This document shows, in pieces, positions 33,291 to 45,191 of a stretch of DNA of 64,000 bases. The translations under genes were made by a program, and so were the position numbers. The stretch spans positions 62,001-126,000 of the forward strand of contig JAUJYZ010000016.1 in NCBI GenBank assembly GCA_033675265.1, written 5' to 3'. This DNA is from Actinostola sp. cb2023 (taxonomy: Eukaryota > Cnidaria > Anthozoa > Actiniaria > Actinostolidae). The notes below the pieces were generated by a model. It was not told the origin of the DNA. It did not search any database and was given only the letters and a program-made list of their open reading frames with translations. Every line of letters starts with the position of its first letter. Position 1 is the first letter of the stretch.

Positions 33291-34341
33291 TACCATTCAT
33301 GCATAGGGTTTATGAGCAAGTGACTAGCTGCTCATCTACACATATTACTTTTATGTTCAATTAGGATAGGAACATCCATGCATTTGCAGTAATTTACCGA
33401 AGTTGAAGCCATAGAAGTTAAAATACAACTACAATTGATTTAAAATCTGTCAGGAGATATTTCGGGCATTAGTCCTCAGTATTATAAAGGTGTTGATTGC
33501 TCACTGGATCGTATGCAATTAAGTAGGCTTCCCAATACTGTTATTGTCCTACTAATGTGTTGCAATTGACATTTATATTATTAGTGTATTTCATTGTAGG
33601 GCCTCTATTGATAACAGTTTTTACAGCTTTGTAAATACTGATAGAGCTGCCCTGTGTAAATAAAGGCATCTATCTATCTATCATATAGTAACGATGACTC
33701 ATATTATTATATTTCACTTATTTGTAAATTAGTATTGAAAATCCCTGTTGGAAAATGCTAATAAACTTATTGTATTGTGTTGTATTGTATTGTATTGTAC
33801 TCCGAAACTTCGTGTTTTTCTCATATTCAATTTTTTTAATTAAGATTAGACAACAACAAAACTATGCTTCGCGAATAATGAGCAACCGAGCAGAAGGTGA
33901 TAAAAGTTTGCTCCTCGGCCATTTCTTCACTGGTCATTTTATATTATATAGATGGAGGTCCTACTGGAGAGTTAAACATCAGCGATGAGTTCATAAAAGA
34001 TTGTACTTGCAGTACCAGCCTAGAAGTTTGTTAACATGCCTCAACTATTTATTTGCTATACAGTTGTTATCGAGCAATTGACCATGAATTTGATTTAAAC
34101 TGGCCTTTCAAGATGGTTTGGCTCTTTTTCAAAATGTTTTCATACTTCACATTTGATGATACAATATTAGATGTTTGAGGAAAGAAACATTTTATCTGCG
34201 ACATGGATTATATTCAAAGTGTCACATAATGATTTTCACATCAGCTGTTACGCTTTTACATCTACAAGGAAACCTCTAGTTTAGTGTATAGTAAGTTTTC
34301 AAATACTGTTATAAAAGCCTTTGTAAAATAAGTTTTTGATC
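33291..34341. other. Spacer with a retroposon tail at 33590-33690
   Basis: GATAGAGCTGCCCTGTGTAAATAAAGGCATCTATC with a (TATC)n end looks like a LINE/SINE 3' terminus. A (TATTG)n-like stretch follows at about 33770-33795. No gene. Confidence 0.45.
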
Positions 34342-34343
34342 TA

Positions 34344-34615
34344 CAATCAGCGACAAAATTGATTGACACCCCCTTGTTATATGTCTCCAAAATGGCTTTT
34401 TAAGATAAATCAATATTCAACCCCTTCTCCCCCCTGCTCCCTTTGTTCAATGTTGATTTTCTCTGAATTTTTTTTGCCCGGAACATTGTCTGCCTCAACA
34501 TTGACTAGGGGAGCGGGGATGGAACATTTATAACTCCCCATAAGGGGTTTATTCCGTCAAATCCACCTTAAACGACAATATATTATCTAAGTGTCATCTA
34601 TTTTGTCGCCAATTG
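34344..34615 (+). repeat. Left MITE-like module of the composite element
   Basis: It begins CAATCAGCGACAAAATTGAT and ends ATTTTGTCGCCAATTG. The interior includes CCCCTTATGGGGAG-type words. It is about 97% alike by eye to the right module. Confidence 0.9.
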
Positions 34616-34854
34616 TCTGTGACGCCACCTATGCATTTGCGTTATCCATTTAGCACGCTTACTAGTGATATATGTCAATATTGTACAAAATTGAATGCAT
34701 ATGCTGTAGAGGATTATCCTTACGCCAAATGAAGTCGGTATAATTCAACATATGATTAAATGGTGAGCAATATATACCCGAATAAGATTATTTGTTTCCA
34801 CATTACTATTCACTATCATTTGCGCGCACACTGTTTGAAAGAGATATGTATACG

Positions 34855-36303
34855 TGCGTGACTTTAAAACTGGGTTTGAATCACGTAATCATTGCTGTCA
34901 AACTTTCACACAACCATTAAACCCTCTGAAGATATCAAATTCGAAAAATATCACTAACGACGTTAGGCGATTGGGTAATGTACATGTTGAAGTACGTATT
35001 AACTTTCTAGGGGGAGGGGGACGGGAAACACGGGGAGGGGATGGAGTTATCACTACTAAGTATTAGAAGGATACCACTATAAGGACTTATCATTACTTAT
35101 AAGCAGTATATTATAATACTCTCGTCGCAGGCTCCTCGGTAATACCGCAGTATAGATATATCTTGTTATAAGTGCCTCGATTGAACCATTTCATACTCTT
35201 GTCGCAAGCACGTACGTGACTTTTAATCTGGGTTTGAATCACGTAATCATCAGTGTCAAACTTTCACACAGCCATTACACCCTCTGAAGATAAGAAATTC
35301 GTTGCTAACAATGTATATCTTAACAATAAAAGTATCAAGAATGACGTTAGGCGATTGGCAAAGACATCGAGTTTGATGGCGATACTCCTATCTTTTGTAC
35401 CAGTAAACATCCACTGATTTACATCAAGAATGGTCTTGTAGAAGAACGTGAGTCTGAAATGATGTCTTGTCGATGGAAAATTTTTCATTTCAACCGTCAA
35501 TTTAGCGCTGAAGAACAGATAGAAATGCCTTCTTGTCCGAAATGTTTTGCCAAGTTAATTATTTCAAATGCCATGTAACCAATTTCGGAGTGATCTTTAT
35601 CATGACAGTGTGAATGAGATTGAACAGTATCGGTCTACGGTCAACAAACGTTAGTTAGTATTATCAAGTCATATCCTTTATAGATAAGCGTTGACCGTTG
35701 ACCGATACGGTTCAATGTCATTCACACTGTCACTGTCACACTGTCACTGTCACTGTCACCGCTTACTCAAGGATATAATGTATGTACCTACTTATGTAAA
35801 TGGATAACCGCCACGATATATCAATATATCGGGTGCATTATGGGTAATTAAATAATACTATTTTGAGGTTCCTAACTTATTAAAAGAAGCAAAATTAACA
35901 TCTTATCTTCAGAGGGTGTAATGGCTGTGTGAAAGTTTGACACTGATGATTACGTGATTCAAACCCAGATTAAAAGTCACGTACGTGCTTGCGACAAGAG
36001 TATGAAATGGTTCAATCGAGGCACTTATAACAATATATATCTATACTGCGGTATTACCGAGGAGCCTGCGACGAGAGTATTATAATATACTGCTTACAGT
36101 AATGATAAGTCCTTATAGTGGTATCCTTCTAATACTTAGTAGTGATAACTCCATCCCGTCCCCGTGTTTCCCGTCCCCCTCCCCCTAGAAAGTTAATGCT
36201 GGCGTTAACCCGCTTAAGGGGAATTTTCGATTATTTAATTACCCATAATGCACCCGATATATTGATATTTCGTGACGGCCATAATTTTTGCAAATGACTG
36301 TAT
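34855..36303. repeat. Cluster of direct and inverted copies of one repeat family
   Basis: A ~300-bp segment (34990-35300; words CTTTCTAGGGGGAGGGGG, TCGCAGGCTCCTCGGTAATA, GGGTTTGAATCACGTAATCA) recurs in inverse orientation at 35900-36200. A shorter direct copy of its last part lies at 34855-34960. The inverse copy is enclosed by inverted words ATATATCAATATATCGGGTG (35817) and CACCCGATATATTGATATTT (36251), with an outer end CATAATTTTTGCAAATGACTG next to TA at 36303. That end resembles the TIR of the element at 54861-57786. Confidence 0.75.
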
Positions 36304-36385
36304 GTTAATGGAATGAATATATAAAATCGACGCATGCTGTATTAATAGACAAAGACTTTAATAAACAAGATTTAATAATTCAAAT

Positions 36386-37475
36386 TTAGTACTTTGTACG
36401 GGCCCCTTTGTTTTGGATAATTAAATCAATGCGCTTATTTGTACTGGCTATTGTCCTATCTATTATACCACGGTCATAATTAAGCATTAGCATTTTGATA
36501 CGTTGCGCAAAATCGTCCACTGTTTCATATTGTATATTTAAAACCATAGCTTGGTTTCGTAGATCGGCTTTGATGTTATGAAAAAATTGAAAATAACTGG
36601 GCCTTAATTTTTGATAAGGCTTCCCTTGCTAAAGCGCTATTTTGACTAGGGTCACCGTCCTGTAAAAATATTCGCGATCTGCCCTTCTTGCTTAGTTTCA
36701 AGGCTCTTGGAAAATGTTTCAAAATAAATTCTTTAAAAGTTTGTCCGTTCAGTTTTTCGTATCGCTCACATAATACCACGCCTTCCTGGTATGAAATCCC
36801 CACAAAATATTTGACTACTCGTCCTCCGGAACCCACTTGCGATCCTTTCGCTGTACAATAGGGCGCAAGTCCCTCTGATGGTAACCTCCATATTAAACTG
36901 TCCGGGACTCTCGCTTGATCTGCAGGATTGAATTTGTGATAAAAACTCACACCGTCAAAATAAAAACACACGTCTTTGGTCCAGAAGTCTTGTCTGTAAT
37001 TCCGTTTAAAATGTTTGGCGAATGCAAGTCTTTGTTTTCTGTCTTTGTCACTCAGTACACCTTTTCGTCTTGAGTGCACATAGCTGTATCCCATTCTATG
37101 TAGATGCCGTTGTACTGTCCTTACCGACACCTCCGTAGGAGGGATGCGGAGCTCCACTAATAAGCCTTTGGCAGTGAAATTACCCTGACGTCTTCTCAGG
37201 GAATGTATCGCACGACGAATGCGTCTTTCCTCGCGCTCGTTGAACTTCCTTCGACGTCCAGCACTTTTCCCTTGCTTTTTGCACTCTTCCTTTTCCTTTA
37301 CACTTCTAAAAACAGTTGATCTTGAGACCCGACACTTCTTCACGATTTCGTTCACTGTGAGATTGCTGAATAGTTTTAAATACTGTACAAACGCTTTAGT
37401 TTGCGGAGAGATTAATTTTCGCTCCATCTCGTGATTTGCGCGCGTCAATAACACGCTTTTAGAACATCTGAACAA
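36386..37475 (-). pseudogene. Tc1/mariner-like transposase with a deletion at the third catalytic residue
   Basis: The first 299 codons (from 37475) show a paired-like helix-turn-helix (NEIVKKCRVSRSTVFRSVK, residues 42-60), a second HTH region (residues 95-135), then DDE motifs FYFDGVSF (Asp174) and FLQDGDPSQNS (Asp273). The frame then stops at 36576. The downstream text continues in another frame as QFFHNIKADLRNQAMVL and ends NKGARTKY at 36386. A small deletion has therefore removed the expected PDMNPIE-type segment carrying the third catalytic residue and shifted the frame. It cannot be catalytically active. It is the coding core of the composite element. Confidence 0.85.
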
Positions 37476-37629
37476 TCATGATTATTTATTGGAATACATT
37501 CTTAATTGGTATTATTTGCTCGTTCTTAACGTTCGATGACAAGGCTAGGTTACATATTTCTAAATTTTACATGGATTGGGTGAGAGAAACACGCGCGTCA
37601 TGCAGAAATGTGCGTACCCCCTTTTCGGA

Positions 37630-37903
37630 CAATCAGCGACAAAATTGATTGACACCCCCTTGTTATATGTCTCCAAAATGGCTTTTTAAGATAATTCAAT
37701 ATTCAACCCCTTCTCCCCCCTGCCCCCTTTGTTCAATGTTGATTTTCTCTGAATTTTGTTTGCCCGGAACATTGTCTGCCTCAACATTGAATAGGGGAGC
37801 GGGGATGGAACATTTATAACTCCCCATAAGGGGTTTATTCCGTCAAATCCACCTTAAACGACAATATATTATCTAAGAGTGTCATCTATTTTGTCGCCAA
37901 TTG
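37630..37903 (+). repeat. Right MITE-like module of the composite element
   Basis: Same orientation and content as 34344-34615, with a few substitutions and a 2-bp insertion (CTAAGAGTGTC versus CTAAGTGTC). Confidence 0.9.
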
Positions 37904-38582
37904 TAGTCTAGAAACTGGGATTGTTAAAATAGATTCGTAATCATCTCCAGACATAAGCAGTTTCTTTTGGAAACACAAATTAATGGATGTGTGTAAAAGT
38001 CAGTCAAGACTGTAATGAGGTATTTTTGAACGTGAAGCTGGCAAACATATACAGTGACAAAACAATATAAACTTTATATTTGGATTTTTGGATTCCCCAA
38101 CATTTTCATGATTTTGGTCAATTTATTCGAAATTGACACATAATTATCACAAATATGGGCTTTATCAAAGATGATTAAAACTTGTCATGTCAATAATGTC
38201 CATGTCAGTCGTAGGTTATGATCATACTCAGTATAGATATTGTTTGAAAACATCCAATGCATAAAAACTTGAACTTGGACAAACAAAAACGTACATTATT
38301 ATTTCAACCTTAAGGCAATTGGTGCTGCTCAATATAAAAATGTACACACAAGATAAGCTGCACTCTTGTTTTCAATATTTTTTATTTCATCCAATAAATA
38401 TGCACAAAATGACTATTCATTTCATTAAGGAAATAACATTACAACCACAACAAAGGTAATTGGGCATATTAACAAAAAATGTACTTTGAGCAGACTATAG
38501 AGAAACAAAATGTACAAAACTGTCTTGCCTATAAATAATGATATGACAATATATTGGTTATCAGGTTTATAGTACATAATTT

Positions 38583-38873
38583 GAAAAATCTGATCTGACT
38601 CCACAAAAAACATAAATTTATGTGAAATCTGACCTAACTCCACAAAAACATAAATTTATGTGAAATCTGATCTGATTCCACAAAAACATAAATTTATGTG
38701 AAATCTGATCTGCATCCACAAAAACATAAATTTATGTGAAATCTGATCTGCATCCACAAAAACATAAATTTATGTGAAATCTGATCTGCATCCACAAAAA
38801 CATAAATTTATGTGAAATCTGATCTGACTCCACAAAAACATAAATTTATGTGAAATCTGATCTGACTCCACTT
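38583..38873 (-). repeat. 38-bp satellite array, left arm
   Basis: About seven units of CACAAAAACATAAATTTATG plus TGAAATCTGATCTGACTC / GCATC. The unit contains a palindrome (CATAAATTTATG). Confidence 0.95.
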
Positions 38874-40439
38874 TCCTAAATCTTATCTTTCTTTGCTTAA
38901 AATTTGTATAATCTTTCAGCTGCAATCCCTCACCTCTTCTACTCTCGCAACGGAAATTGAAAAAGTTTCAGCTATAAACTTATTATAAACTGATACACGG
39001 TGCGATGCGTGTGAAACTTGTATACAAATTTCAGCATGTAACAGCAGCTTATTGAGTCTGCTTATGTATTCTAATGAGTTGTGAACAAGAAAGGCCAAGA
39101 AAACATAAGAACATGACATTCATGTTAATATTTTGCACATTTCGCGGCCATTTTGACGAGTACTGCGGAGTAGCTAGGCTACTGTACATTCATTGTATAA
39201 AATTTATCATACATGTCGAGCTTACTCCGGTTCAATGAGACTTCACTTCACTTCGCGATCTGACTTACCACTGGATTATTCAAGGTAAGAGGAAACCGGT
39301 AAGACTATAAGAGTATAAGTAATTAATTTGAAAAATATTAGTAAACATGCATGAATGACAGTCACTCGACTGACAGTGCATGTCGTTTTTTGTCGATAGC
39401 TGTAGCGGGATTGCACGTCTTTGTTTCCCTCACACTACTCACTAGTGTCAACTGTCGTATATAATTAGCTTCTCCTCGATGTTGCTACATCTGTGTAAAG
39501 ATAGATCATACTGTTTTAGCTCATAGATTTGACAAATGTACGACTGGTATGCATGTCAGACAAACCGACAATAATGATCGGCGCTGGTATACATCGTTAT
39601 TTAAGAGTCCTCATGTTTTAAAACATACCTGGATATGTTAGTAACGATACTCACTGGAAGTAGTCCTCAATGCTGCTAAAAGTCTACACAGAAACGGCGA
39701 AATTAAGCCGATCGGCAAAGAGCAAATGCCAAACGGCAAACGACTTGCCTTGACCCGAAGTCTGAACTAAACACGTGAACTTGTGACGGTTTCCTCGTGA
39801 CACTAGCTAATTTATGCATATATCCAGTTTAAATTCAAACCTGCCAATCACAACATGTAACTTATCATTAGCATAATGAAAGTAAACACGCGGGCAGTGA
39901 AACATATTCGTGTGGGCACGATCTGGTACAATTTGATATATTTTGCCGTTTTGGTAGCAGCATTGAGGACTACTTCCAGTGAACATGATTGCTAACATAT
40001 TCAGGTATGTTTTAAGACATAGTGACTCCAATATAAACGATGTACATGTATACCAGCACCGATCAACTTACGCATGTCGTTGATCATCATTTGTCAAATC
40101 ACTTTATATATACAGTATGATCTGTCTTTATACAGATGTAGCAAAATCGAGGAGATGCTTACGACACAAGCAAAGAGAACGAAATGCCGTAAGGATCGAC
40201 GTACAGAGGCTGTTTTAAAAACGACAGCTAGCGTGACTAGTAACTAATTTACTAATTATTTACTATTGAGAATTTGTCTAGATATTTCGCAAATTACTCG
40301 ATCAGTTTAATCAATTAAAATTGTTCTATCGCATATATTTGCTTGAAGCATAGCTGTACTTTTGATTTGGTTTTGATACCTTACCAGATTTCACATTTAA
40401 CAAATTGAAGATGGTTTTGAGTTGTCTATTTACGACTGT

Positions 40440-41118
40440 ATGTTTTTGTGGAGTCAGATCAGATTTCACATAAATTTATGTTTTTGTGGAGTCAGATCAG
40501 ATTTCACATAAATTTATGTTTTTGTGGATGCAATCAGATTTCACATAAATTTATGTTTTTGTGGATGCAGACATTTATGTTTTTGTGGAGTCAGATCAGA
40601 TTTCACATAAATTTATGTTTTTGTGGAGTTAGATCAGATTTCACATAAATTTATGTTTTTGTGGATGCAGATCAGATTTCACATAAATTTATGTTTTTGT
40701 GGATGCAGATCAGATTTCACATAAATTTATGTTTTTGTGGATGCAGACATTTATGTTTTTGTGGAGTCAGATCAGATTTCACATAAATTTATGTTTTTGT
40801 GGAGTCAGATCAGATTTCACATAAATTTATGTTTTTGTGGATGCAGATCAGATTTCACCTAAATTTATGTTTTTGTGGATGCAGATCAGATTTCACATAA
40901 ATTTATGTTTTTGTGGATGCAGACATTTATGTTTTTGTGGAGTCAGATCAGATTTCACATAAATTTATGTTTTTGTGGAGTTAGATCAGATTTCACATAA
41001 ATTTGTTTTTGTGGAGTTAGGTCAGATTTCACATAAATTTATGTTTTTGTGGAGTTAGGTCAGATTTCACATAAATTTATGTTTTTGTGGAGTTAGATCA
41101 CATTTCACATAAATTTAT
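40440..41118 (+). repeat. 38-bp satellite array, right arm
   Basis: About 18 units of the same satellite in inverse orientation (GGAGTCAGATCAGATTTCAC plus ATAAATTTATGTTTTTGT). Two variants (GGAGTCAG and GGATGCAG) alternate in a higher-order pattern with three truncated GCAGACATTTATG units. The array is more than twice as long as its left-arm partner. Confidence 0.95.
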
Positions 41119-41666
41119 GTAACATGTACATTCAATGATGGCTGTGATTGTAAATATTTCATGTACACCTAAAAGTGTGCAAAATTGAAATACATTGAAA
41201 TAAAGTTTAATGTAAACATGAATACTTTTGAATTTTGTACAAAACATGGTATGACTTAAAAATTAATTGGCAGGTGGAGGTGGGATGAACATTTTTTAGT
41301 GACGGCTGTAAAGGATGTAGCAGTAAATAATGATAATAGGGGATATTGTGCATTTTATCGAATAAAACACTGAGTCAGATTGAAGGACATGGTTATTGGG
41401 CATTTTGTCAAAACATACTATATACTATTATTGGTTTTGTTCTTTAAAGTGTTAATTATATAAAGTCCAAAAATCCAAATATAAAGATTGGTTTGTTCAA
41501 CCAACTTGCCATCTATCATACACAACTGTAGTTGCAATTCTGAAGGCTTCAACGCCGTAAATTACTGTAAATTAAGATTAGATATTCATAGTGTGGACAT
41601 CAGTACACTATAACATTCACTACAAAAAAACTTGATTTAACATTCAACGTACAATGTAATGCTAAT

Positions 41667-42950
41667 CAGGGTTCTCAGTAGAATTTTGAACAGGCGGCAA
41701 AAATATGATCACAGGTGGCAAAAAATTAATAAAGCACACACACAACAAACGTATTGAGAACATGCTATATGATAAATATTCAGTAACCAAATACACTTTT
41801 TATGTTTTCATCAAATACGTAATAAATAATAAGTTTTGCATTGAAATTATAAGGCAAAAAACCAGTAGATGACATTTTCTTACGACTAGTTTCAAAATGC
41901 GATAGGTTTATAGTCTTTACAGTGTAAAATTGCTTTGTTTTGTTTTTAATTTGATTTGTGAATATTACGATACTTTTATTTAGCTTTCTATCAAATGTTG
42001 GTCCACGCCTAATAATATCCCAGCAATAATATCCCGGCAATAATATTTTTTTTATTAATTAGCACACAAATTACTGGACATCAAAAGTAACTACCGCCAT
42101 ACTGTCTTGATCGCTCAAAAGAAAAGAAAAATTAAAGAAAGAAAGAAAGTAAGAAAGAAAATCATACACAATCATTTAATTCTCTAAGATCCTTTTCATC
42201 GTAAAAAGACTTGGATTACCAAACTAGGAATCACAACTTTGGAGTCATGCATGAGTGCACAGCGAAAAGGAGATTTGTATAAATAAGTTGACATCGCAAA
42301 GTCGAGAAAAATTAACTTTACTGGCATGTAAAAAATCTAATCTGCTTTCATCTCTTGAAAGAAACCAACAAGAATTTGTTGAGATCTAACCTAGCCTCCT
42401 CCGCAGGCAACTCCTTGGGGTTTGGGGCCGGTTCCAATTCCGATAAAAATTCCATTCCGATAAAGTAGCCTGCGGAGGAGGCTAGATACCGTGAACACGA
42501 AAAACTGAAATCTATCGAATCAAAACTTACCGGGGATTCCAACACTTGCATCTTGGTTAGACTTCTTCTTCTTCTTCGTTGTGGGAGACGCTGGCACGAA
42601 ATATTGCGAGATTGATCTTTACACGAGATGGTCGTCGCGTTTAATGCCGTAAGTAATTATTATGCATTTCTGATTAATTCGCTGAGATTTAAAACAATTC
42701 TTAGACAGACACACAAACTGATGCATACTTTATTACAAGCGCATTTTCAAAGAAGGTTTTTTTCCTGTAGCTGATATCAGAAAAAAATCAACAGTTCAAC
42801 AAATGTGTATTGAGTACCGTTAGTAAGCGATCGTTTTTATATTCCTTTCGGAAAGTCTATTTAATTTTTATTTTAGCCAGAACAGACGGCTACGAACATC
42901 CTCACAGCCGGCGGTTTCCGCCGGTTGCCCGGCTACTACTGAGAACCCTG
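41667..42950. mobile_element. hAT-type non-autonomous element, 1.28 kb
   Basis: The ends CAGGGTTCTCAGTAG (left) and CTACTGAGAACCCTG (right) are perfect 15-bp inverted repeats starting with the hAT-like CAGGGTT. CTAAT flanks both sides (41662-41666 and 42951-42955); hAT elements normally duplicate 8 bp, so the match is partial. Inside is a hairpin AGCCTCCTCCGCAGGC / GCCTGCGGAGGAGGCT (42391-42484) and a GAAA-rich tract (42120-42160). No transposase. Confidence 0.7.
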
Positions 42951-43164
42951 CTAATAAAAATAATGTATGGATGTTTTTTTAAGAATTCGCTCAAATATAA
43001 TAATACAATCCAAGTTCCATCAGCAAACTATATCAGTAATATGTGTAGCAGCAACCCAACGTGATAGCAGTAATCAAGTTTAATCCAGAATTTCTAAATC
43101 ATGGATTCGACGGATTCTCATATAAATATCGAACATGTAGTTGAAATACCGTCATAAGTGTTCT

Positions 43165-43885
43165 ATGGATACTATCAAACTGTTGAGAGATGATTAGACC
43201 GAGTTATTGCTGACAGTAACAGTAGCAATCTCGGATCGGTTTCGTTTGTCGTACCGATCAGAACTGATTATTAATAACCCAAAAACATATCCTATAAATG
43301 TCACAATTGATTGAGGGAATTACTCTAGTCATAATGGGGACTGTTTACCTTACTTTGCACCAGTTAAATAATGTAGAGATAAAAACGGGCATATCAAATT
43401 CGAATTTGCTTGGTCGCCATTTTTCAGCACAGGAAGCCCACTTATTGTGTGTGAATGAAATATAAAGTACATGAAATATTCAAACTCACTTTAATCTCGC
43501 GATTTTCACTGAAAATGTCGCGATTTCAGAACATTTATTAGTGATAACTAAGGGCGCATCTTTAAATATGGTTCAAAATACCAACAGCAACAAAACAGTA
43601 ATACCTACAATGGGCTTCCTGTGTTTGTGTTGGGCAAATGGCGACCAAGCAACTTCGAATTTGGCGGCCTGTTTTTATTTCTCTCCATTATTTCACTGGT
43701 TCAAAGTAAGGAATACAGTCCCCATTTTGACTAGAATAATACCCTCAATAAACTGTGACCTTTATAGGAGATGTTTTTCCGTTAATAATCAGTTCCGATC
43801 GGTACGTATAAAATCATTGCTACTGTCACTGTCAGCTATATTAGTCTAATCGTCTCTCAACGCGGATAGTATCCATAGAACAGCA
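43165..43885. repeat. Foldback element, ~720 bp
   Basis: The outer arms TGTTCTATGGATACTATC and GATAGTATCCATAGAACA pair. Complementarity continues via CAACTGTTGAGAGATGATTAGA-type text, GTCCCCATT and GGTCGCCATTTTTCAGCACAGGAAGCCCA against TGGGCTTCCTGTG...AATGGCGACC. The loop spans about 43440-43600. Confidence 0.85.
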
Positions 43886-44490
43886 ATATAAGTACCATGG
43901 TCTTTTAAAATAAGTTATAAAGACTTACGCTTCGAGAGATTATTAAAAAGCCAGCAAGCGAAACCCGTTGGCGTTCGTGGATGTCCTCCATGTACCCGGC
44001 ATGTACTGTAGCTTCGGTGGTCAGGCCTGTAATGGATAAAGACATCTTATTTAAAAAAAAACCACACACAGTAAAGTTCATAAAACGTCAAGATATTGCA
44101 AGCCGAGAAGCTGTGCCAAAGAAGGCAAGATTTGCGGTTCGTTGTGACAGTTCGACTTCAGTTCAGGTTTGGCGCCATGTGGTATTGCACGTACCATATA
44201 AAAGCGGCCTCAATCTGCCGAATCAGTGAAGTTCTCCGGCCGAGGCGTTCAAAATAACATTATTATCGTACAAAGAAACGATTAGCAAAGTTAAGGAGCC
44301 AAAGTTAATGACATTTACTGACCAGAATGAGTAGAAAGGACATCAATACTGCACTACACAGTGTACACATTCACTTCGTCTTCTTCTTGTGATCATGATT
44401 CTCTGTGCATTGTGGGTAAATTTACCATAAATGCATTGCGAGATTTCTTCCTGACCCTCCCTCGGCACATAGCACAGGAAGCCCAAGAGT
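43886..44490. other. No supported gene
   Basis: A plus-strand frame of 82 codons (43981-44229, MSSMYPACTVASVV) has no domain. A promoter-like CATATAAAAG lies at about 44199. AGGAAGCCCAAG occurs at 44477 just before the AAT repeat. Confidence 0.35.
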
Positions 44491-44491
44491 G

Positions 44492-44538
44492 TAATAATAA
44501 TAATAATAATAATAATATTAATAATAATAATAATAATA

Positions 44539-44628
<90 letters not shown>
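44492..44628. repeat. (AAT)n microsatellite, ~135 bp
   Basis: Nearly pure AAT with a few slips. It produces poly-Asn/Ile/Leu shadow frames on both strands. Confidence 0.98.
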
Positions 44629-44634
44629 GTTTAT

Positions 44635-44792
44635 TCAATGGTAAAATATATAATCGATAGCTAAAATATACGTACGTATATGGAACGTTTAAGATCCTCA
44701 TTATGATCTATATATTTACTATATTTATTTAATTTATCTTCACATTAACACATTATTATACGTATATTTTAGCTATCGATTATATCTAGGTT
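44635..44792. repeat. Inverted repeat beside the AAT tract
   Basis: ATATATAATCGATAGCTAAAATATACGT (44645) is mirrored by ACGTATATTTTAGCTATCGATTATAT (44760), forming a ~28-bp stem around an 80-bp loop. Confidence 0.8.
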
Positions 44793-44867
44793 GAGTATAT
44801 ATTTTATCAATAGTTTTGACAGTTTTATTCTACGAATATTTACATTTTATTAGATATAAAAAGCTAG

Positions 44868-44990
44868 TTATTCTTTAACAAAATTTGTAAATTGCCTATA
44901 ATTGTCATTATTACGTAAACGTGCTGGTAAAGTATTAAAAAGTATTGAGGCAGAATCTTGAAAAGTTCCCGTTTCCAGCGCGGTCTAACT
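44868..44990 (-). pseudogene. LINE reverse-transcriptase C-terminus fragment
   Basis: On the minus strand GTFQDSASILFNTLPARLRN and NDNYRQFTNFVKE run to a stop at 44868. The pattern of a small W/F-N-x-LP-x-x-(L/I)R motif followed by an F-x-x-(F)-K/VKE stretch is typical of the last residues of non-LTR retrotransposon polymerases. An N-terminal part would lie to the right, in another frame (RPRWKREL), and is then lost. Confidence 0.6.
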
Positions 44991-45129
44991 ACTGTAGGAG
45001 CAATTAAATGTTAGATCTCAGCATACGTTCTTGGCTGGATTTAATTAGTTATTAAAACATAAGGAGGCCAGTTATATGAATATAATGCCTTATGAGTTGC
45101 TTTTAGAATGTTCCATTCTCTGTGTACCC

Positions 45130-45191
45130 AAGCCTCCTTTGCAGCCGTTCTTTGGGATCCCGAAACAAAGAACGGCTGCAAAGGAGGCTAT
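45130..45191. repeat. Perfect hairpin at the edge of the minisatellite
   Basis: AGCCTCCTTTGCAGCCGTTC and its exact reverse complement GAACGGCTGCAAAGGAGGCT flank a short loop (GGGATCCCG). GTGTACCCA occurs on both outer sides, so the hairpin lies inside a duplicated 9-mer next to the first satellite unit. Confidence 0.9.

Larger units (their letters stand above)
34344..37903 (-). mobile_element. Composite Tc1/mariner-type element, 3.56 kb
   Basis: Two directly repeated ~273-bp modules (34344-34615 and 37630-37903) bound a region with a broken Tc1-like transposase on the minus strand. Each module has its own inverted ends (CAATCAGCGACAAAATTGAT left; ATCTATTTTGTCGCCAATTG right). TA flanks only the outermost ends (34342-34343 and 37904-37905). 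The inner ends are flanked by TC and GA. This pattern fits transposition of the whole assembly as one unit. The interior also holds diverged inverted copies of another repeat family (34855-36303). Confidence 0.65.
38060..41490. repeat. 3.4-kb imperfect palindrome (giant foldback)
   Basis: Outer arms pair as CTTTATATTTGGATTTTTGGA (38070) and TCCAAAAATCCAAATATAAAG (41466). Next inward both arms carry a 38-bp satellite in opposite orientation. Deeper still, TACATCTGTGTAAAGATAGATCATACTG / CAGTATGATCTGTCTTTATACAGATGTA and TGGAAGTAGTCCTCAATGCTGC / GCAGCATTGAGGACTACTTCCA pair around a centre near 39810. No transposase or gene is seen. Arm divergence is moderate, so the whole is not a recent assembly artefact. 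Confidence 0.85.

Noticed and set aside
38583..41118. A CRISPR-like array (38-bp repeats)
   Set aside because: The repeats are directly tandem with no unique spacers, and the context is eukaryotic.
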